In this document: piece by piece, positions 8,541 to 16,421 of the stretch | Position numbering within the stretch: the first letter of the stretch is position 1 | How the letters are laid out: every line of letters starts with the position of its first letter | DNA from: Denitrobacterium detoxificans | GTDB taxonomy: Bacteria > Actinomycetota > Coriobacteriia > Coriobacteriales > Eggerthellaceae | Direction: 5' to 3' | DNA: 64,000 nt | Assembly (NCBI RefSeq): GCF_015062615.1 | Contig: NZ_SUUH01000001.1 | Span: 346,366-410,365 of the forward strand | The notes under the pieces: generated by a model | Seen by the model: the letters and a program-made list of their open reading frames with translations, nothing else | Told to the model about the DNA's origin: nothing | The model's database searches: none | Program-made: the position numbers and the translations under genes

Positions 8541-9680
8541 CTACGAACGCTCCGCCAAGGCGCGCAGCGTCTCGACGCAGTCATCGCGACCGCCATCGAA
8601 CGCCTGGGCCACGAAGCGCTCCAAGGCATCCCATCGATAGCCTTCGGGGTCGCAGGCAACCTTGTTCACCTGGTCGATGAGCGCATCTTCGGTACGAGCG
8701 CACAATTCGGGCGCCACGCGCAAGGGGTCGGCATTCAAGCCGGGGCTCGTGCGATAGCGCTTGATATCGGGAACGTAGAAAATGACGGGCTTGCCCAGCA
8801 GGTACGCCTCGTACACGATCGACGAGTAATCGGTTACCACGAAATCGCAGGTAAGCAAGGCTTCGGAAACATCACCTGGCGCCGAAAGCCCCTGGTCGAG
8901 AGGATGGAACGACCACGCGATCTTCGCCCGAAGGCTCCCTTGCAGCTCGTCTCTATGCTCGAACGCATCGCGAAATGGATGCGGTGATGTCTTGCTCTTA
9001 CGCAGCGTGGGCGCGAAAAGCGCAATGGGCGGGTCGTTGAACACCAGTTCCGCCCCTCCGCTGCGGCGCAGCCCCTGGAGCTTATGGTATTCGGGGCGGT
9101 GAAGCGCGATAACGCGTTCCTTCGGATATCCGAAGGCCTCGGCAAACGCCGCGCGGCACGCCTCGCCCGAGCAAACCACCCAAGAGTAGTTGCGGTGGAT
9201 ATCGAAGCGCTCGAGCGTCTGGGACCGATGCCCCTCGGGCGTATCGAGGCTCTGATACCCGAACTTCTTGAATGCGCCGAATGCGTGCCACATCTGAACC
9301 ACTACCGGCTCGGCAGGGTAATCGGTATGCACAGGCACGGAGCCCTTGAAGGTGGTCTCGTCATTCTTGAAGTTGAGCATGCAGATGACCGGATCGTAGC
9401 GATCGACGACGCAAATGCGGCAACGCGCCAAATGGTAGATTTCCCTGAAGACCATTCCCGAATACGGGATGACGCTGGACTTGGCTAGCTTCTTCACCAG
9501 AATGACGGGATGCCAGCCCAGCGCCTCGAAATCTCGCGCAAGCGAGCAGAAATCGTAACTCGGCTCGTTGGTCTGGCGGCTAAAGAAGAGAATCTCATCC
9601 CTACGCTTAGTGGTAGCGCAGAAAAGCTTGTACAGGATATTGAACAAGCCCTTGGCAATATGTACTAGAAAGGTTTTCAT
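8541..9680 (-). CDS. CDP-glycerol glycerophosphotransferase family protein (TagB/TagF-like)
   Basis: A 379-residue enzyme of the PF04464 family, which moves glycerol phosphate (or a related polyol phosphate) from a CDP-activated donor onto a lipid-linked acceptor in teichoic acid or capsule synthesis. Signature elements are VQMWHAFGAFKKFG (catalytic His region), LFAPTLRKSK, the late DFVVTDYSSIVYEAYLLGKPVIFYVPD and an amphipathic basic N-terminus (HIAKGLFNILYKLF) fitting peripheral membrane attachment. It is shorter than TagF polymerases, so a primase or single-addition role is plausible. The gene stands alone at the head of the minus-strand block with an AT-rich 280-bp intergenic region upstream that also holds the promoter of the divergent LuxR gene. 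Confidence 0.88.
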   Translation of the reverse strand: MKTFLVHIAKGLFNILYKLFCATTKRRDEILFFSRQTNEPSYDFCSLARDFEALGWHPVILVKKLAKSSVIPYSGMVFREIYHLARCRICVVDRYDPVICMLNFKNDETTFKGSVPVHTDYPAEPVVVQMWHAFGAFKKFGYQSLDTPEGHRSQTLERFDIHRNYSWVVCSGEACRAAFAEAFGYPKERVIALHRPEYHKLQGLRRSGGAELVFNDPPIALFAPTLRKSKTSPHPFRDAFEHRDELQGSLRAKIAWSFHPLDQGLSAPGDVSEALLTCDFVVTDYSSIVYEAYLLGKPVIFYVPDIKRYRTSPGLNADPLRVAPELCARTEDALIDQVNKVACDPEGYRWDALERFVAQAFDGGRDDCVETLRALAERS

Positions 9681-9962
9681 ACGCGGAGAAGTATATCAGA
9701 GCATTAACGTATCAATAGCGAGGGGGCAACCACTCTGGATTTCGGACTCGGAGCTACGTTCCCAGAAAAAGAATTATCTCTTTGTAAAATCATATATTTT
9801 CACATCTGAATTAATAATTCGCTCAAAATATGCACCCCCATAGTGAGAGACCCCTAACTACTCACCCAAAACGTGGGGATTTTGGAATAAGGTGCGCCAT
9901 CCCCGAAAAAACACGCCTAGGAACAGGAACGATGTCGTATTATGCCCTCCGGGAGGATTGCA

Positions 9963-11444
9963 ATGGGGTATGCAACTGCAACAAAAGTAACCATCACCAT
10001 GCGCGCGCTCTTCGGCCAATGGAAAAGCCTGGGGTTTGGCTTGCTATGGTCGCTCAACATCATCATTCTTTTTTCGAGCAAGCTTGCCGCCAGGGACATG
10101 CCACGCATCGTCGATTTCTTCAACTCGACCCTCGCAACGGGCATTGTGGTCACGTGCGCGGCGCTCTTTGTGTACACCGAGCTCATTCGCAAGGGCAAAC
10201 CACTCAACAAGCCCATCACCCCCACCGATGACGGGAACCTGGCACTTCATCGAACGCTCGCCACAATTAGCGGAGTAATGTTGGCCATGTGCATTGTATG
10301 CATCGGCATACAAACGCAATACACCCCTTCCTACACCCTACGCTACGCGTTAGGGTTCGCAACCGGCATTGCCACCGCGTTCGGCTACTACGCATGGCTG
10401 AGCATACTCGCCACGCGAGGCTGGGAAAACGTCCGACTTGAGCTACTCGGCTCATACGTGATGGGGGCTATCCTTTTTTGCCTGTCCTACGTTATTCCCA
10501 CCATCCCGCTCGTAGCCCTCATGGCCACATTGGCCCTCGTCGTTGCTTACATGGGAAGGACGCTCACCATCGAGCGTTCGCAAGCATCCGCACCCCCGAA
10601 GCCCCAAACGGCCAGGCGCCTTTCTTCGCGCGACATTCGGGCCGTCGTGCTTTCGATGCTCATCCTCAGCTTTATTTACGGCATCAGCGGACCCATGTTC
10701 CTGCAAAGCACCGAAACGCTGCCCTTCCTGGAAAACCCCGAGAGCAACCAGATACTCACCGTGTGCCTGAGCGTGGGAATAATCTTCTTGCAGGCAAAGT
10801 ACCGGTGCGAACGCGCAAACCCGCTCATGCTGATACACATCTGCTACCTCATTGACGTCACCTCCGCGTTCCTGCTGCCATTCGCCCCAGATTGGTATGT
10901 AAGCGTCTTCAACGTCATCGTGCTTACCGTCTTCCGCATATCGGCGCTCCTGCTCTTGGGCCTCTGCGTCGCAACGCAAGATGCTCGCCTGCGGCGACGC
11001 GCAATGCCCATCATGATTTCCTGCGTATGGATTGGAATGAGCCTGGGCATTGGGCTAGGACACGCGCTTTATCTGAACGCAAGCGATAGCGCAGAAACGA
11101 GCATGTCGATCATACTGACAATCGTGTATGTCGTATTCGCCTTCACTTCCATCTACACGCTTGCGAAAAATGGTTCGAAAGCACCCGCGCCAGCACCCGA
11201 ACCCAAACCCGCCGCGGACAAGCGCGATTCGCACGAGATCATCTCGCAGCGCTACAACTTGAACTCCCGCGAAGAGGAAATCATGGCTCTTCTCATTCGC
11301 GGCCGAACGGCCAAGTACATCGCCGAGGACCTTACGCTCTCCATCAACACGGTGCGAAGCTACACCAAGTCGCTCTACGCGAAGATGAACGTGCATTCGA
11401 AGCAGGAACTCATTGACCTGGCGGAAGCCATTTCAAACGAATAA
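9963..11444 (+). CDS. LuxR-type transcriptional regulator with polytopic membrane N-terminus
   Basis: A 493-residue protein. About 12 hydrophobic helices fill residues 20-405, an Ala/Pro linker follows (SKAPAPAPEPKPAA), and the last 65 residues are a LuxR DNA-binding domain: RYNLNSREEEIMALLIRG, AKYIAEDLTLSINTVRSY, LYAKMNVHSKQELIDLA. The ATG at 9963 is chosen for its GGGAGG site; an ATG 21 bases earlier lacks one. This MFS-like sensor plus LuxR layout is common in Eggerthellaceae and is often found beside the respiratory or transport genes it controls. The nearest candidates are the riboswitch-led thi operon downstream and the divergent envelope gene. An inverted CCCAAAACGT motif lies at 9865-9874 in its promoter region and again at 14757-14766. 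Ligand unknown. Confidence 0.88.
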   Translation: MGYATATKVTITMRALFGQWKSLGFGLLWSLNIIILFSSKLAARDMPRIVDFFNSTLATGIVVTCAALFVYTELIRKGKPLNKPITPTDDGNLALHRTLATISGVMLAMCIVCIGIQTQYTPSYTLRYALGFATGIATAFGYYAWLSILATRGWENVRLELLGSYVMGAILFCLSYVIPTIPLVALMATLALVVAYMGRTLTIERSQASAPPKPQTARRLSSRDIRAVVLSMLILSFIYGISGPMFLQSTETLPFLENPESNQILTVCLSVGIIFLQAKYRCERANPLMLIHICYLIDVTSAFLLPFAPDWYVSVFNVIVLTVFRISALLLLGLCVATQDARLRRRAMPIMISCVWIGMSLGIGLGHALYLNASDSAETSMSIILTIVYVVFAFTSIYTLAKNGSKAPAPAPEPKPAADKRDSHEIISQRYNLNSREEEIMALLIRGRTAKYIAEDLTLSINTVRSYTKSLYAKMNVHSKQELIDLAEAISNE

Positions 11445-11527
11445 ACCGCTTACCGGCCCATATGCACCGCTAGAGGCAATTCCTCATCTGCGCTCTACCA
11501 CGCTATAGCATCCACAAAACGCTGTGC

Positions 11528-11533
11528 TACAAT
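11528..11533 (+). promoter_or_regulatory. -10 element of the thi operon
   Basis: TACAAT lies ten bases before the start of the TPP riboswitch fold, the expected spacing for transcription to begin just ahead of the aptamer. No convincing -35 hexamer was found. Confidence 0.5.
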
Positions 11534-11542
11534 GACCGAACT

Positions 11543-11633
11543 TCTCGGGGAGCTGGGGCGATCGCCCGGCTGAGAGGAGGGCTCGCGGCCCTCGACTCAT
11601 GGAACCTGTCTGGATAATGCCAGCGTAGGGAAA
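11543..11633 (+). ncRNA. TPP riboswitch (THI element)
   Basis: The conserved aptamer is readable in order: TCGGGGAGC, GGCTGAGAGG, a variable P3 arm (GGGCTCGCGGCCC), then GAACCTG, CTGGATAATGCCAGCG and the closing TAGGGAA. These are the pyrimidine- and pyrophosphate-sensor helices of the thiamine pyrophosphate riboswitch. Between it and the first gene are about 70 bases with a strong GCGGGGCTTCGCCCCG hairpin and no long T run before the AAAGGA ribosome site, so the readout (termination or start-site access) cannot be settled by eye. It places the downstream uptake operon under repression by TPP. Confidence 0.95.
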
Positions 11634-11704
11634 TGCGCGCACGCATGTGCGGGCCCTGCTTTGGCGCGGGGCTTCGCCCCGTAGCGGTACGAAAGGAACA
11701 CGCT

Positions 11705-12037
11705 ATGGAATGTGCAATCGCAATTCACTATCTACCCCTGGACGCACACGATGACAAACGCGTCTGCGAAATCGTCGACCAAGTAATTGCCGCCATCGAC
11801 GCAAGCGGTCTCGACTACTACGTAGGCCCCTTCGAAACCACCGTGGAAGGCGATTTCGAAAGCTGCATGCGCGTACTGAAGGATTGCATCGAAGCAGGCG
11901 AGGCGGCAGGCTGCACTGAAATGGAAAGCCACGTGCGCATCTGCTGGCGCCCCGGCGGACGCGTCATGTCGACCGAAGAGAAGATCGGCAAGTACCACCC
12001 CACCGACAGCGAATTCAACTCGCGCGAAATCGCATAG
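11705..12037 (+). CDS. ykoF: YkoF/MTH1187-family thiamine-binding protein
   Basis: A 110-residue protein of the YkoF/MTH1187 ferredoxin-like fold. Members bind thiamine or its pyrimidine part and are encoded with ThiXYZ transporters. It begins MECAIAIHYLPLDA, and the stretch DASGLDYYVGPFETTVEGD matches the family's ligand pocket region. The ATG at 11705 is selected over an in-frame ATG at 11633, which lies inside the riboswitch end; AAAGGAACACGCT supplies the ribosome site. It is the first gene after the TPP riboswitch, followed 16 bp later by the permease. A thiamine or hydroxymethylpyrimidine chaperone or sensor role is inferred from family and position. Confidence 0.85.
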   Translation: MECAIAIHYLPLDAHDDKRVCEIVDQVIAAIDASGLDYYVGPFETTVEGDFESCMRVLKDCIEAGEAAGCTEMESHVRICWRPGGRVMSTEEKIGKYHPTDSEFNSREIA

Positions 12038-12053
12038 CACGCGCACACGCACG

Positions 12054-12842
12054 ATGAAGCACGCACCCAGCGACACCACATCACGCAAGGCCAAGCGCAT
12101 CGGAATTCCCCTGGCCGTCGTAGTAGGCACCATCATCTGCTGGCACCTCGCTATTATCAGCGGCCTTGTTCCGAACTTCCTCATGCCCACTCCGCTGCAG
12201 GTTGCGCAAGCACTTGCCAGCGATTGGCAGCTGCTGGCAAGCCATGCGGGCACAACGCTCGTGGAAGCAGCCATTGGTCTTGCCGCCGGCGTGGCGCTCG
12301 GTTTCGTGGCAGCTGTGGCCATGGATCGCTTCGAAGTGATTTACCTGGCCCTTTCGCCTCTCATTACCGTATCGCAAACCATTCCCACGGTTGCCATTGC
12401 GCCCCTGCTGGTGCTGTGGCTTGGGTACGGCATCTTGCCGAAAATCGTCCTCATCACGCTCACGACGTTCTTCCCCGTGGCCATATCGCTCATCGCAGGG
12501 TTCACCTCGGTCGACGCCGACACCGTGAACATGCTGCGTTCCATGGGCGCCTCGCGTTGGGACATCTTCCGCTATGCAAAGCTGCCCGAGGCGGCCGACC
12601 ATTTCTTCAGCGGGCTGAAGATCAGCGCGACGTACGCCATCATCGGGGCGGTCATCGCAGAATGGCTGGGAGGCGACGCAGGACTGGGCGTCTACATGAC
12701 GCGCGTTCGCAAGTCGTTTTCGTACGACCGCATGTTCGCCGTCATCATCGTGATCAGTGCGCTCTCGCTCATGCTCATCAAGATCATCGACATTCTCAAG
12801 AAGATATGTATGCCCTGGAAGCATACCGAAAGGAACGAATAA
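12054..12842 (+). CDS. thiX: ABC transporter permease for thiamine precursor (ThiX)
   Basis: A 262-residue permease of the SsuC/TauC/ThiX type with about six membrane helices. The ABC-coupling loop is readable as SMGASRWDIFRYAKLPEAADHFFSGLKIS (EAA motif: Gly, Ala, and the Pro-rich turn), after QTIPTVAIAPLLVLWLGYG, the usual central helices. It sits in a TPP-riboswitch operon between the YkoF-like gene and the substrate-binding protein, which supports import of hydroxymethylpyrimidine or a thiamine breakdown product. No Shine-Dalgarno sequence is evident before the ATG 16 bp after the YkoF stop, suggesting coupled translation. Its stop overlaps the next start by one base (TAATG). Confidence 0.88.
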   Translation: MKHAPSDTTSRKAKRIGIPLAVVVGTIICWHLAIISGLVPNFLMPTPLQVAQALASDWQLLASHAGTTLVEAAIGLAAGVALGFVAAVAMDRFEVIYLALSPLITVSQTIPTVAIAPLLVLWLGYGILPKIVLITLTTFFPVAISLIAGFTSVDADTVNMLRSMGASRWDIFRYAKLPEAADHFFSGLKISATYAIIGAVIAEWLGGDAGLGVYMTRVRKSFSYDRMFAVIIVISALSLMLIKIIDILKKICMPWKHTERNE

Positions 12843-13882
12843 TGAACCTCGACGCCATGAAAACCACTCTCACCAGGCGTTCGTTTCTGAAAACCGCAGG
12901 CGTAGCAGGCGCAGGAATCGCCTCGGCATATGCACTGGGAGGCTGCGATAACAACCGTCAGTCTGCCTCCGCGGCAAACGCGACCGATCTTTCCCTCGTG
13001 CTTGACTACACGCCCAATACCAATCACACGGGCATCTACGTCGCGCAATCCCTTGGCTACTACGCCGAAGAGGGCATCTCCCTCACGATCGTCTCGCCGC
13101 CCGAAGACGGCGCCGATGCGCTCATTGGCGCAGGTTCTGTCCAGCTGGGAATCTCGTATCAGGACGTCATGGCAAACTACCTTGCCAGCAGCACGCCCCT
13201 GCCCTACACGGCCATCGGTGCCATCGTGCAGCACAACACGAGCGGCATCATGAGCCGCCAGGAAGACGGCATCACCCGCCCCCGGGCCATGGAAGGTCAT
13301 CAGTACGCAACCTGGAACCAAGATGTGGAACAGGCCATCATCCGAGACATCATGGCCTACGATGGCGGCGACTACTCCAAGATCGAGCTCGTGCCCTACG
13401 CCGTCGACGACGAGGTTGCGGGGCTGCGCAGCAACGCGTTCGATTGCGTCTGGGTCTACGAAGGCTGGGCCGTCCAGAATGCCGCGCTGCAGAACTTCGC
13501 CTATAGCTACTTCCCCTTCATCGACTACGACGACTCGCTCGATTACTACACGCCCGTCATCGCGGCAAACAACGAATTCCTGGCCAAAAACGCCGACACC
13601 GCGCGTGCCTTCATGCGCGCCACGCGCAGGGGCTACGAATATGCCGCATCGAACCCCACCGACGCCGCGCGCATCCTAGTCGAAGCCGTACCCGAGCTCG
13701 ACGCCCAGCTGGTCGCCAAGAGCGCGGAATACCTGGCGGGCAAGTACATTGACGACGCAAGCGAATGGGGCTACATCGACAAAGACCGCTGGGCACGCTT
13801 CTACCAGTGGCTCAACGACAACGGCCTGGTAGAAACCACGCTCGACGTCGATGCGGGCTTCACGAACGACTATCTGGCCTAG
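12842..13882 (+). CDS. thiY: Thiamine-precursor ABC substrate-binding lipoprotein (ThiY, NMT1/THI5-like)
   Basis: A 346-residue solute receptor. The N-terminus has a Tat motif (LTRRSFLK), a hydrophobic stretch and a lipobox LGGC, so it should be exported folded and lipid-anchored. The mature part opens LSLVLDYTPNTNHTGIYVAQ, the hallmark of NMT1/THI5-like ThiY proteins that bind formylaminopyrimidine or HMP. Later SYQDVMANYLAS, IMSRQEDGI, FDCVWVYEGWA and the C-terminal DKDRWARFYQWL also fit. The ATG one base inside the thiX stop has AAAGGA seven bases upstream. A Tat lipoprotein form of ThiY is less usual than a Sec one. Confidence 0.88.
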   Translation: MNLDAMKTTLTRRSFLKTAGVAGAGIASAYALGGCDNNRQSASAANATDLSLVLDYTPNTNHTGIYVAQSLGYYAEEGISLTIVSPPEDGADALIGAGSVQLGISYQDVMANYLASSTPLPYTAIGAIVQHNTSGIMSRQEDGITRPRAMEGHQYATWNQDVEQAIIRDIMAYDGGDYSKIELVPYAVDDEVAGLRSNAFDCVWVYEGWAVQNAALQNFAYSYFPFIDYDDSLDYYTPVIAANNEFLAKNADTARAFMRATRRGYEYAASNPTDAARILVEAVPELDAQLVAKSAEYLAGKYIDDASEWGYIDKDRWARFYQWLNDNGLVETTLDVDAGFTNDYLA

Positions 13883-13902
13883 CCCCAGCACAAGGACGAA
13901 CA

Positions 13903-14706
13903 ATGGCGCAGGCAATCCCGACACCGGCAAAGCAGACCGCACTTCCCGCAATCGAGGGAAGAAACCTGGAAATACGCTACGACGACACAACCGTCGTAGC
14001 GCAGGCGAACCTGCACGTAAACGCGGGCGAGATCTGCTGCCTCATAGGCAAATCGGGGTGCGGGAAGACGACCATCCTTAACACCCTCGCCGGTCTTGTA
14101 ACGCCCACGCAAGGCAGCGTGCTCTCATTCGGCGAAGACGTCACGGGGAAACCGGGAAGCATTGGGTACATGCTCCAGAAGGACCTGCTCCTTCCCCACC
14201 TGCGCATTATCGACAACGCCGCACTACCGCTGTTGCTGAAGGGGCAGGCGAAGCAAGAGGCGCGCGAAACGGCCGCGCGCCTCTTCCCCACGTTCGGGCT
14301 GGAAGGCACCGAAGAGTTGTGGCCCCACCAACTTTCGGGAGGCATGCGGCAACGCGTCGCCCTCTTGCGCACCTACGTCACGGGAGCACGATGCCTTCTG
14401 CTCGACGAGCCCTTTAGCGCGCTTGACGCCATCACGCGCGCCGACATGCGCTTCTGGTTCACCAAAGTCACCCAGAAGCTTGGGCTTTCAGCGCTCGTCA
14501 TCACGCATGACGTAGACGAAGCGGTGAGCCTGGCCCAGCGTGTCTACGTGCTTGCGGGAAACCCCCGACTGGGACAGCCCTCAACCATCCATGCCGAAAT
14601 ACACGTGGAACGAAACGGAAACCCCGACGGGCCGTTCGAGCTAACCGAGGAGTTCCTAAAAGCAAAGCGAAGCGTATGGGCGGCGCTTCAAGAAAACGCC
14701 CAATAG
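13903..14706 (+). CDS. thiZ: ABC transporter ATP-binding protein (ThiZ)
   Basis: A 267-residue ATPase energising the ThiXY importer. Walker A is GKSGCGKTT, Q-loop MLQKDLLLPH, signature LSGGMRQRVALLR, Walker B LLLDEPFSALD and the switch His in VITHDVDEA. The size and the nitrate/taurine-type signature are normal for ThiZ. The ATG at 13903 is preceded by AAGGACGAACA and lies 20 bp after the thiY stop; longer in-frame readings would overlap thiY. It is the last gene of the TPP-riboswitch operon. No terminator with a T run immediately follows; palindromic sequence and a bidirectional terminator lie 400 bp on. Confidence 0.9.
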   Translation: MAQAIPTPAKQTALPAIEGRNLEIRYDDTTVVAQANLHVNAGEICCLIGKSGCGKTTILNTLAGLVTPTQGSVLSFGEDVTGKPGSIGYMLQKDLLLPHLRIIDNAALPLLLKGQAKQEARETAARLFPTFGLEGTEELWPHQLSGGMRQRVALLRTYVTGARCLLLDEPFSALDAITRADMRFWFTKVTQKLGLSALVITHDVDEAVSLAQRVYVLAGNPRLGQPSTIHAEIHVERNGNPDGPFELTEEFLKAKRSVWAALQENAQ

Positions 14707-15121
14707 CACCATCTAGGGTTCACAAAACGCACATTCCCCCAATACATGGGGATAAACGTTTTGGGATATATGAAAATACCCGCATTTTGGGTGGTAGACG
14801 AATTCCCTACACTGGGGAATACTCTGCGCATGGCGAGCCGCTAGGCCGCATTCGTGGAAGCACGGAGGCAAACATCTGGGAGGGCTTGCGGTAAGCCATA
14901 GGGAGACGAGCGCGGGCACGAACGCATTGACTGCATGCCCTACCTTTGGCGGCTTTCTTTGCCAGTCGGCTCTCCATCCGGACGCGCAGCGTGACCACAA
15001 CCCCCTATCTTCGCTGCCCCGATGCCGCCTGCTTACCATCAGTCACCCCGTGACGCGCTTCGTCAACCTGAATACGCTTCGTGCGTTCGCGCGCACACCC
15101 CCTAACCTACATGCGCGCATG
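14707..15121. other. Intergenic region with palindromic repeats, no gene supported
   Basis: The first 120 bases hold overlapping short inverted repeats built on CCCCCA and TTTTGGG units, with ACGTTTTGGG at 14757-14766, the reverse complement of the motif ahead of the LuxR gene at 9963. The remaining 290 bases show no coding signal I trust on either strand, and no RNA family I recognise. Confidence 0.5.
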
Positions 15122-15156
15122 AAAAAGCCGGGGCGGCCCAGACGCCCCGGCTTTTT
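15122..15156. terminator. Bidirectional intrinsic terminator
   Basis: A 13-bp stem AAAAGCCGGGGCG / CGCCCCGGCTTTT around a 7-nt loop with T runs on both strands. It ends the aroF transcript coming from the right and any readthrough from the thi operon. Confidence 0.9.
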
Positions 15157-15182
15157 CCTTTCGATATGCAAGCTCTAGCGTT

Positions 15183-15992
15183 CTAGACGAGCTTCTTTCC
15201 AAACACCGCCGCAATCTCCCTAAGATCGGCCAGCAGGTCCTTGAACTGAGCAGGCGTAAGCTGTTGCGCATTGTCGGACTTGGCATTCTGCGGATCGGGA
15301 TGCACTTCCACCATAATTGCGTCGCAACCGGCGGCAATAGCCGCGCGAGCCAACGGCGGAACCAAGTCGCGCACGCCAGCCGGATGGCTTACGTCCACGC
15401 AAATGGGATACAGGCTCTGCTTGTGAATAACGGGCACGGCCGAGATGTCCAGCGTGAAGCGCGTGGAAGTCTCGAACGTACGCAGGCCACGCTCGCAGAG
15501 CATCACGTTCTCGTTACCGTTCATGGTGATGTATTCCGTGGCGGAAAGCCATTCGGAAACGCTATTAGCCAAGCCGCGCTTGAACAGCACCAACTTGTCG
15601 GTATCGGCCGTAACCTGGCCCACCGTGCGTAGCAAGCTGAAGTTCTGGCAGTTGCGCGCGCCAATCTGCAGGCCGTCGACGTAGCTGTGCACCATGGGGC
15701 AATGGGCGGAATCCATCACCTCGGTAAGCGTCTTCAGGCCATATTTCTGACCCGCTTCCTGCATAATCTGCAGGCCGGCTTCGCCCAGGCCCTGGAACGA
15801 ATGGGGATTGGTGCGCGGCTTGAAGGCACCGCCACGTATCCAATGCAGCCCCTCCTCGGCGATTACCTCGGCAACGGTGGCAAACTGCTCGTACGACTCC
15901 ACCGCACAGGGGCCAGCGAAAATGGTAATTTCATCGGTGCGGGTGCCGTAATCGGGAAGACCCTGCACGCCTTTCAGCTTCGATTCGCTCAT
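15183..15992 (-). CDS. aroF: 3-deoxy-7-phosphoheptulonate synthase (type I-beta, unregulated core)
   Basis: A 269-residue DAHP synthase, the entry step of the shikimate pathway: phosphoenolpyruvate plus erythrose 4-phosphate to DAHP. Motifs are FAGPCAVES (metal-binding Cys), RGGAFKPRTNPHSFQG, LTEVMD, VLFKRG, the late DVSHPAGVRD and the metal-binding EVHPDP. It has the bare TIM barrel without an N-terminal ferredoxin-like or C-terminal mutase domain, so inhibition by pathway products is not expected through a fused domain. The start overlaps the stop of the chorismate mutase gene by 4 bp (ATGA), so the two are translated together and may form a complex as in bacilli and actinobacteria. Confidence 0.95.
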   Translation of the reverse strand: MSESKLKGVQGLPDYGTRTDEITIFAGPCAVESYEQFATVAEVIAEEGLHWIRGGAFKPRTNPHSFQGLGEAGLQIMQEAGQKYGLKTLTEVMDSAHCPMVHSYVDGLQIGARNCQNFSLLRTVGQVTADTDKLVLFKRGLANSVSEWLSATEYITMNGNENVMLCERGLRTFETSTRFTLDISAVPVIHKQSLYPICVDVSHPAGVRDLVPPLARAAIAAGCDAIMVEVHPDPQNAKSDNAQQLTPAQFKDLLADLREIAAVFGKKLV

Positions 15993-16270
15993 GCGGACGG
16001 CATCTCCTTCGAGACCTTGAGGATGGTAGCGTAAATCTCACGGAGGTTATCGGGATACAGGGGACCCTGGTTATACTCCTGCACGCGGGCGAAGATCTCC
16101 TCCTCGCGCTTAGGGTCGAACAGGCCCATGTGAGCGCCCGGCTTCAGCGCGCGAATAGCGAGCTGATGCGTGGCACGCTCGTTCAGAAGCGCAACGAGCT
16201 GCTTGTCGATAGCGTCAATCTGTGCACGATGCTCCTGAATATGCTCGAAGTTTTCCTCTTGTTCAGCCAT
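15989..16270 (-). CDS. Chorismate mutase, AroQ class
   Basis: A 93-residue all-helical chorismate mutase (chorismate to prephenate). It shows HRAQIDAIDKQLVALLNERATHQLAI (Arg and Lys of the active site on helix 1), the loop LFDPKREEEIFARV with the conserved Arg-Glu, and a terminal helix. The ATG at 16270 has AAAGGATGCATC in front; a longer in-frame reading to 16387 contains no ribosome site and crosses the promoter region. It is the first gene of a two-gene operon with DAHP synthase, linking the start and branch point of aromatic amino acid synthesis. Confidence 0.9.
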   Translation of the reverse strand: MAEQEENFEHIQEHRAQIDAIDKQLVALLNERATHQLAIRALKPGAHMGLFDPKREEEIFARVQEYNQGPLYPDNLREIYATILKVSKEMPSA

Positions 16271-16391
16271 GATGCATCCTTTCGTACGGCAATTGCGCAC
16301 ATCGTAGCAAGAAACACTCCAGCGCGATAGAGTGTTATCATGTTTTCCCGCGGAAAATGCTTTGATATAAAGGCAAAGTAGCCTCATGCCA

Positions 16392-16410
16392 TAGCAAGTT
16401 AAACTTGCTA
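16392..16410. promoter_or_regulatory. 19-bp perfect palindrome before a LuxR gene
   Basis: TAGCAAGTT-A-AACTTGCTA, ending 11 bases before the LuxR start codon at 16422. It could be an operator for autoregulation or an mRNA hairpin at the ribosome-binding region, since no Shine-Dalgarno sequence is visible between it and the ATG. Confidence 0.6.
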
Positions 16411-16421
16411 GAATTCACTCG

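Noticed and set aside
7449..8987. Long + strand open frame across two minus-strand genes
   Set aside because: It spans the GT2 and glycerophosphotransferase genes and the gap between them, with no motif or ribosome site; a shadow frame.
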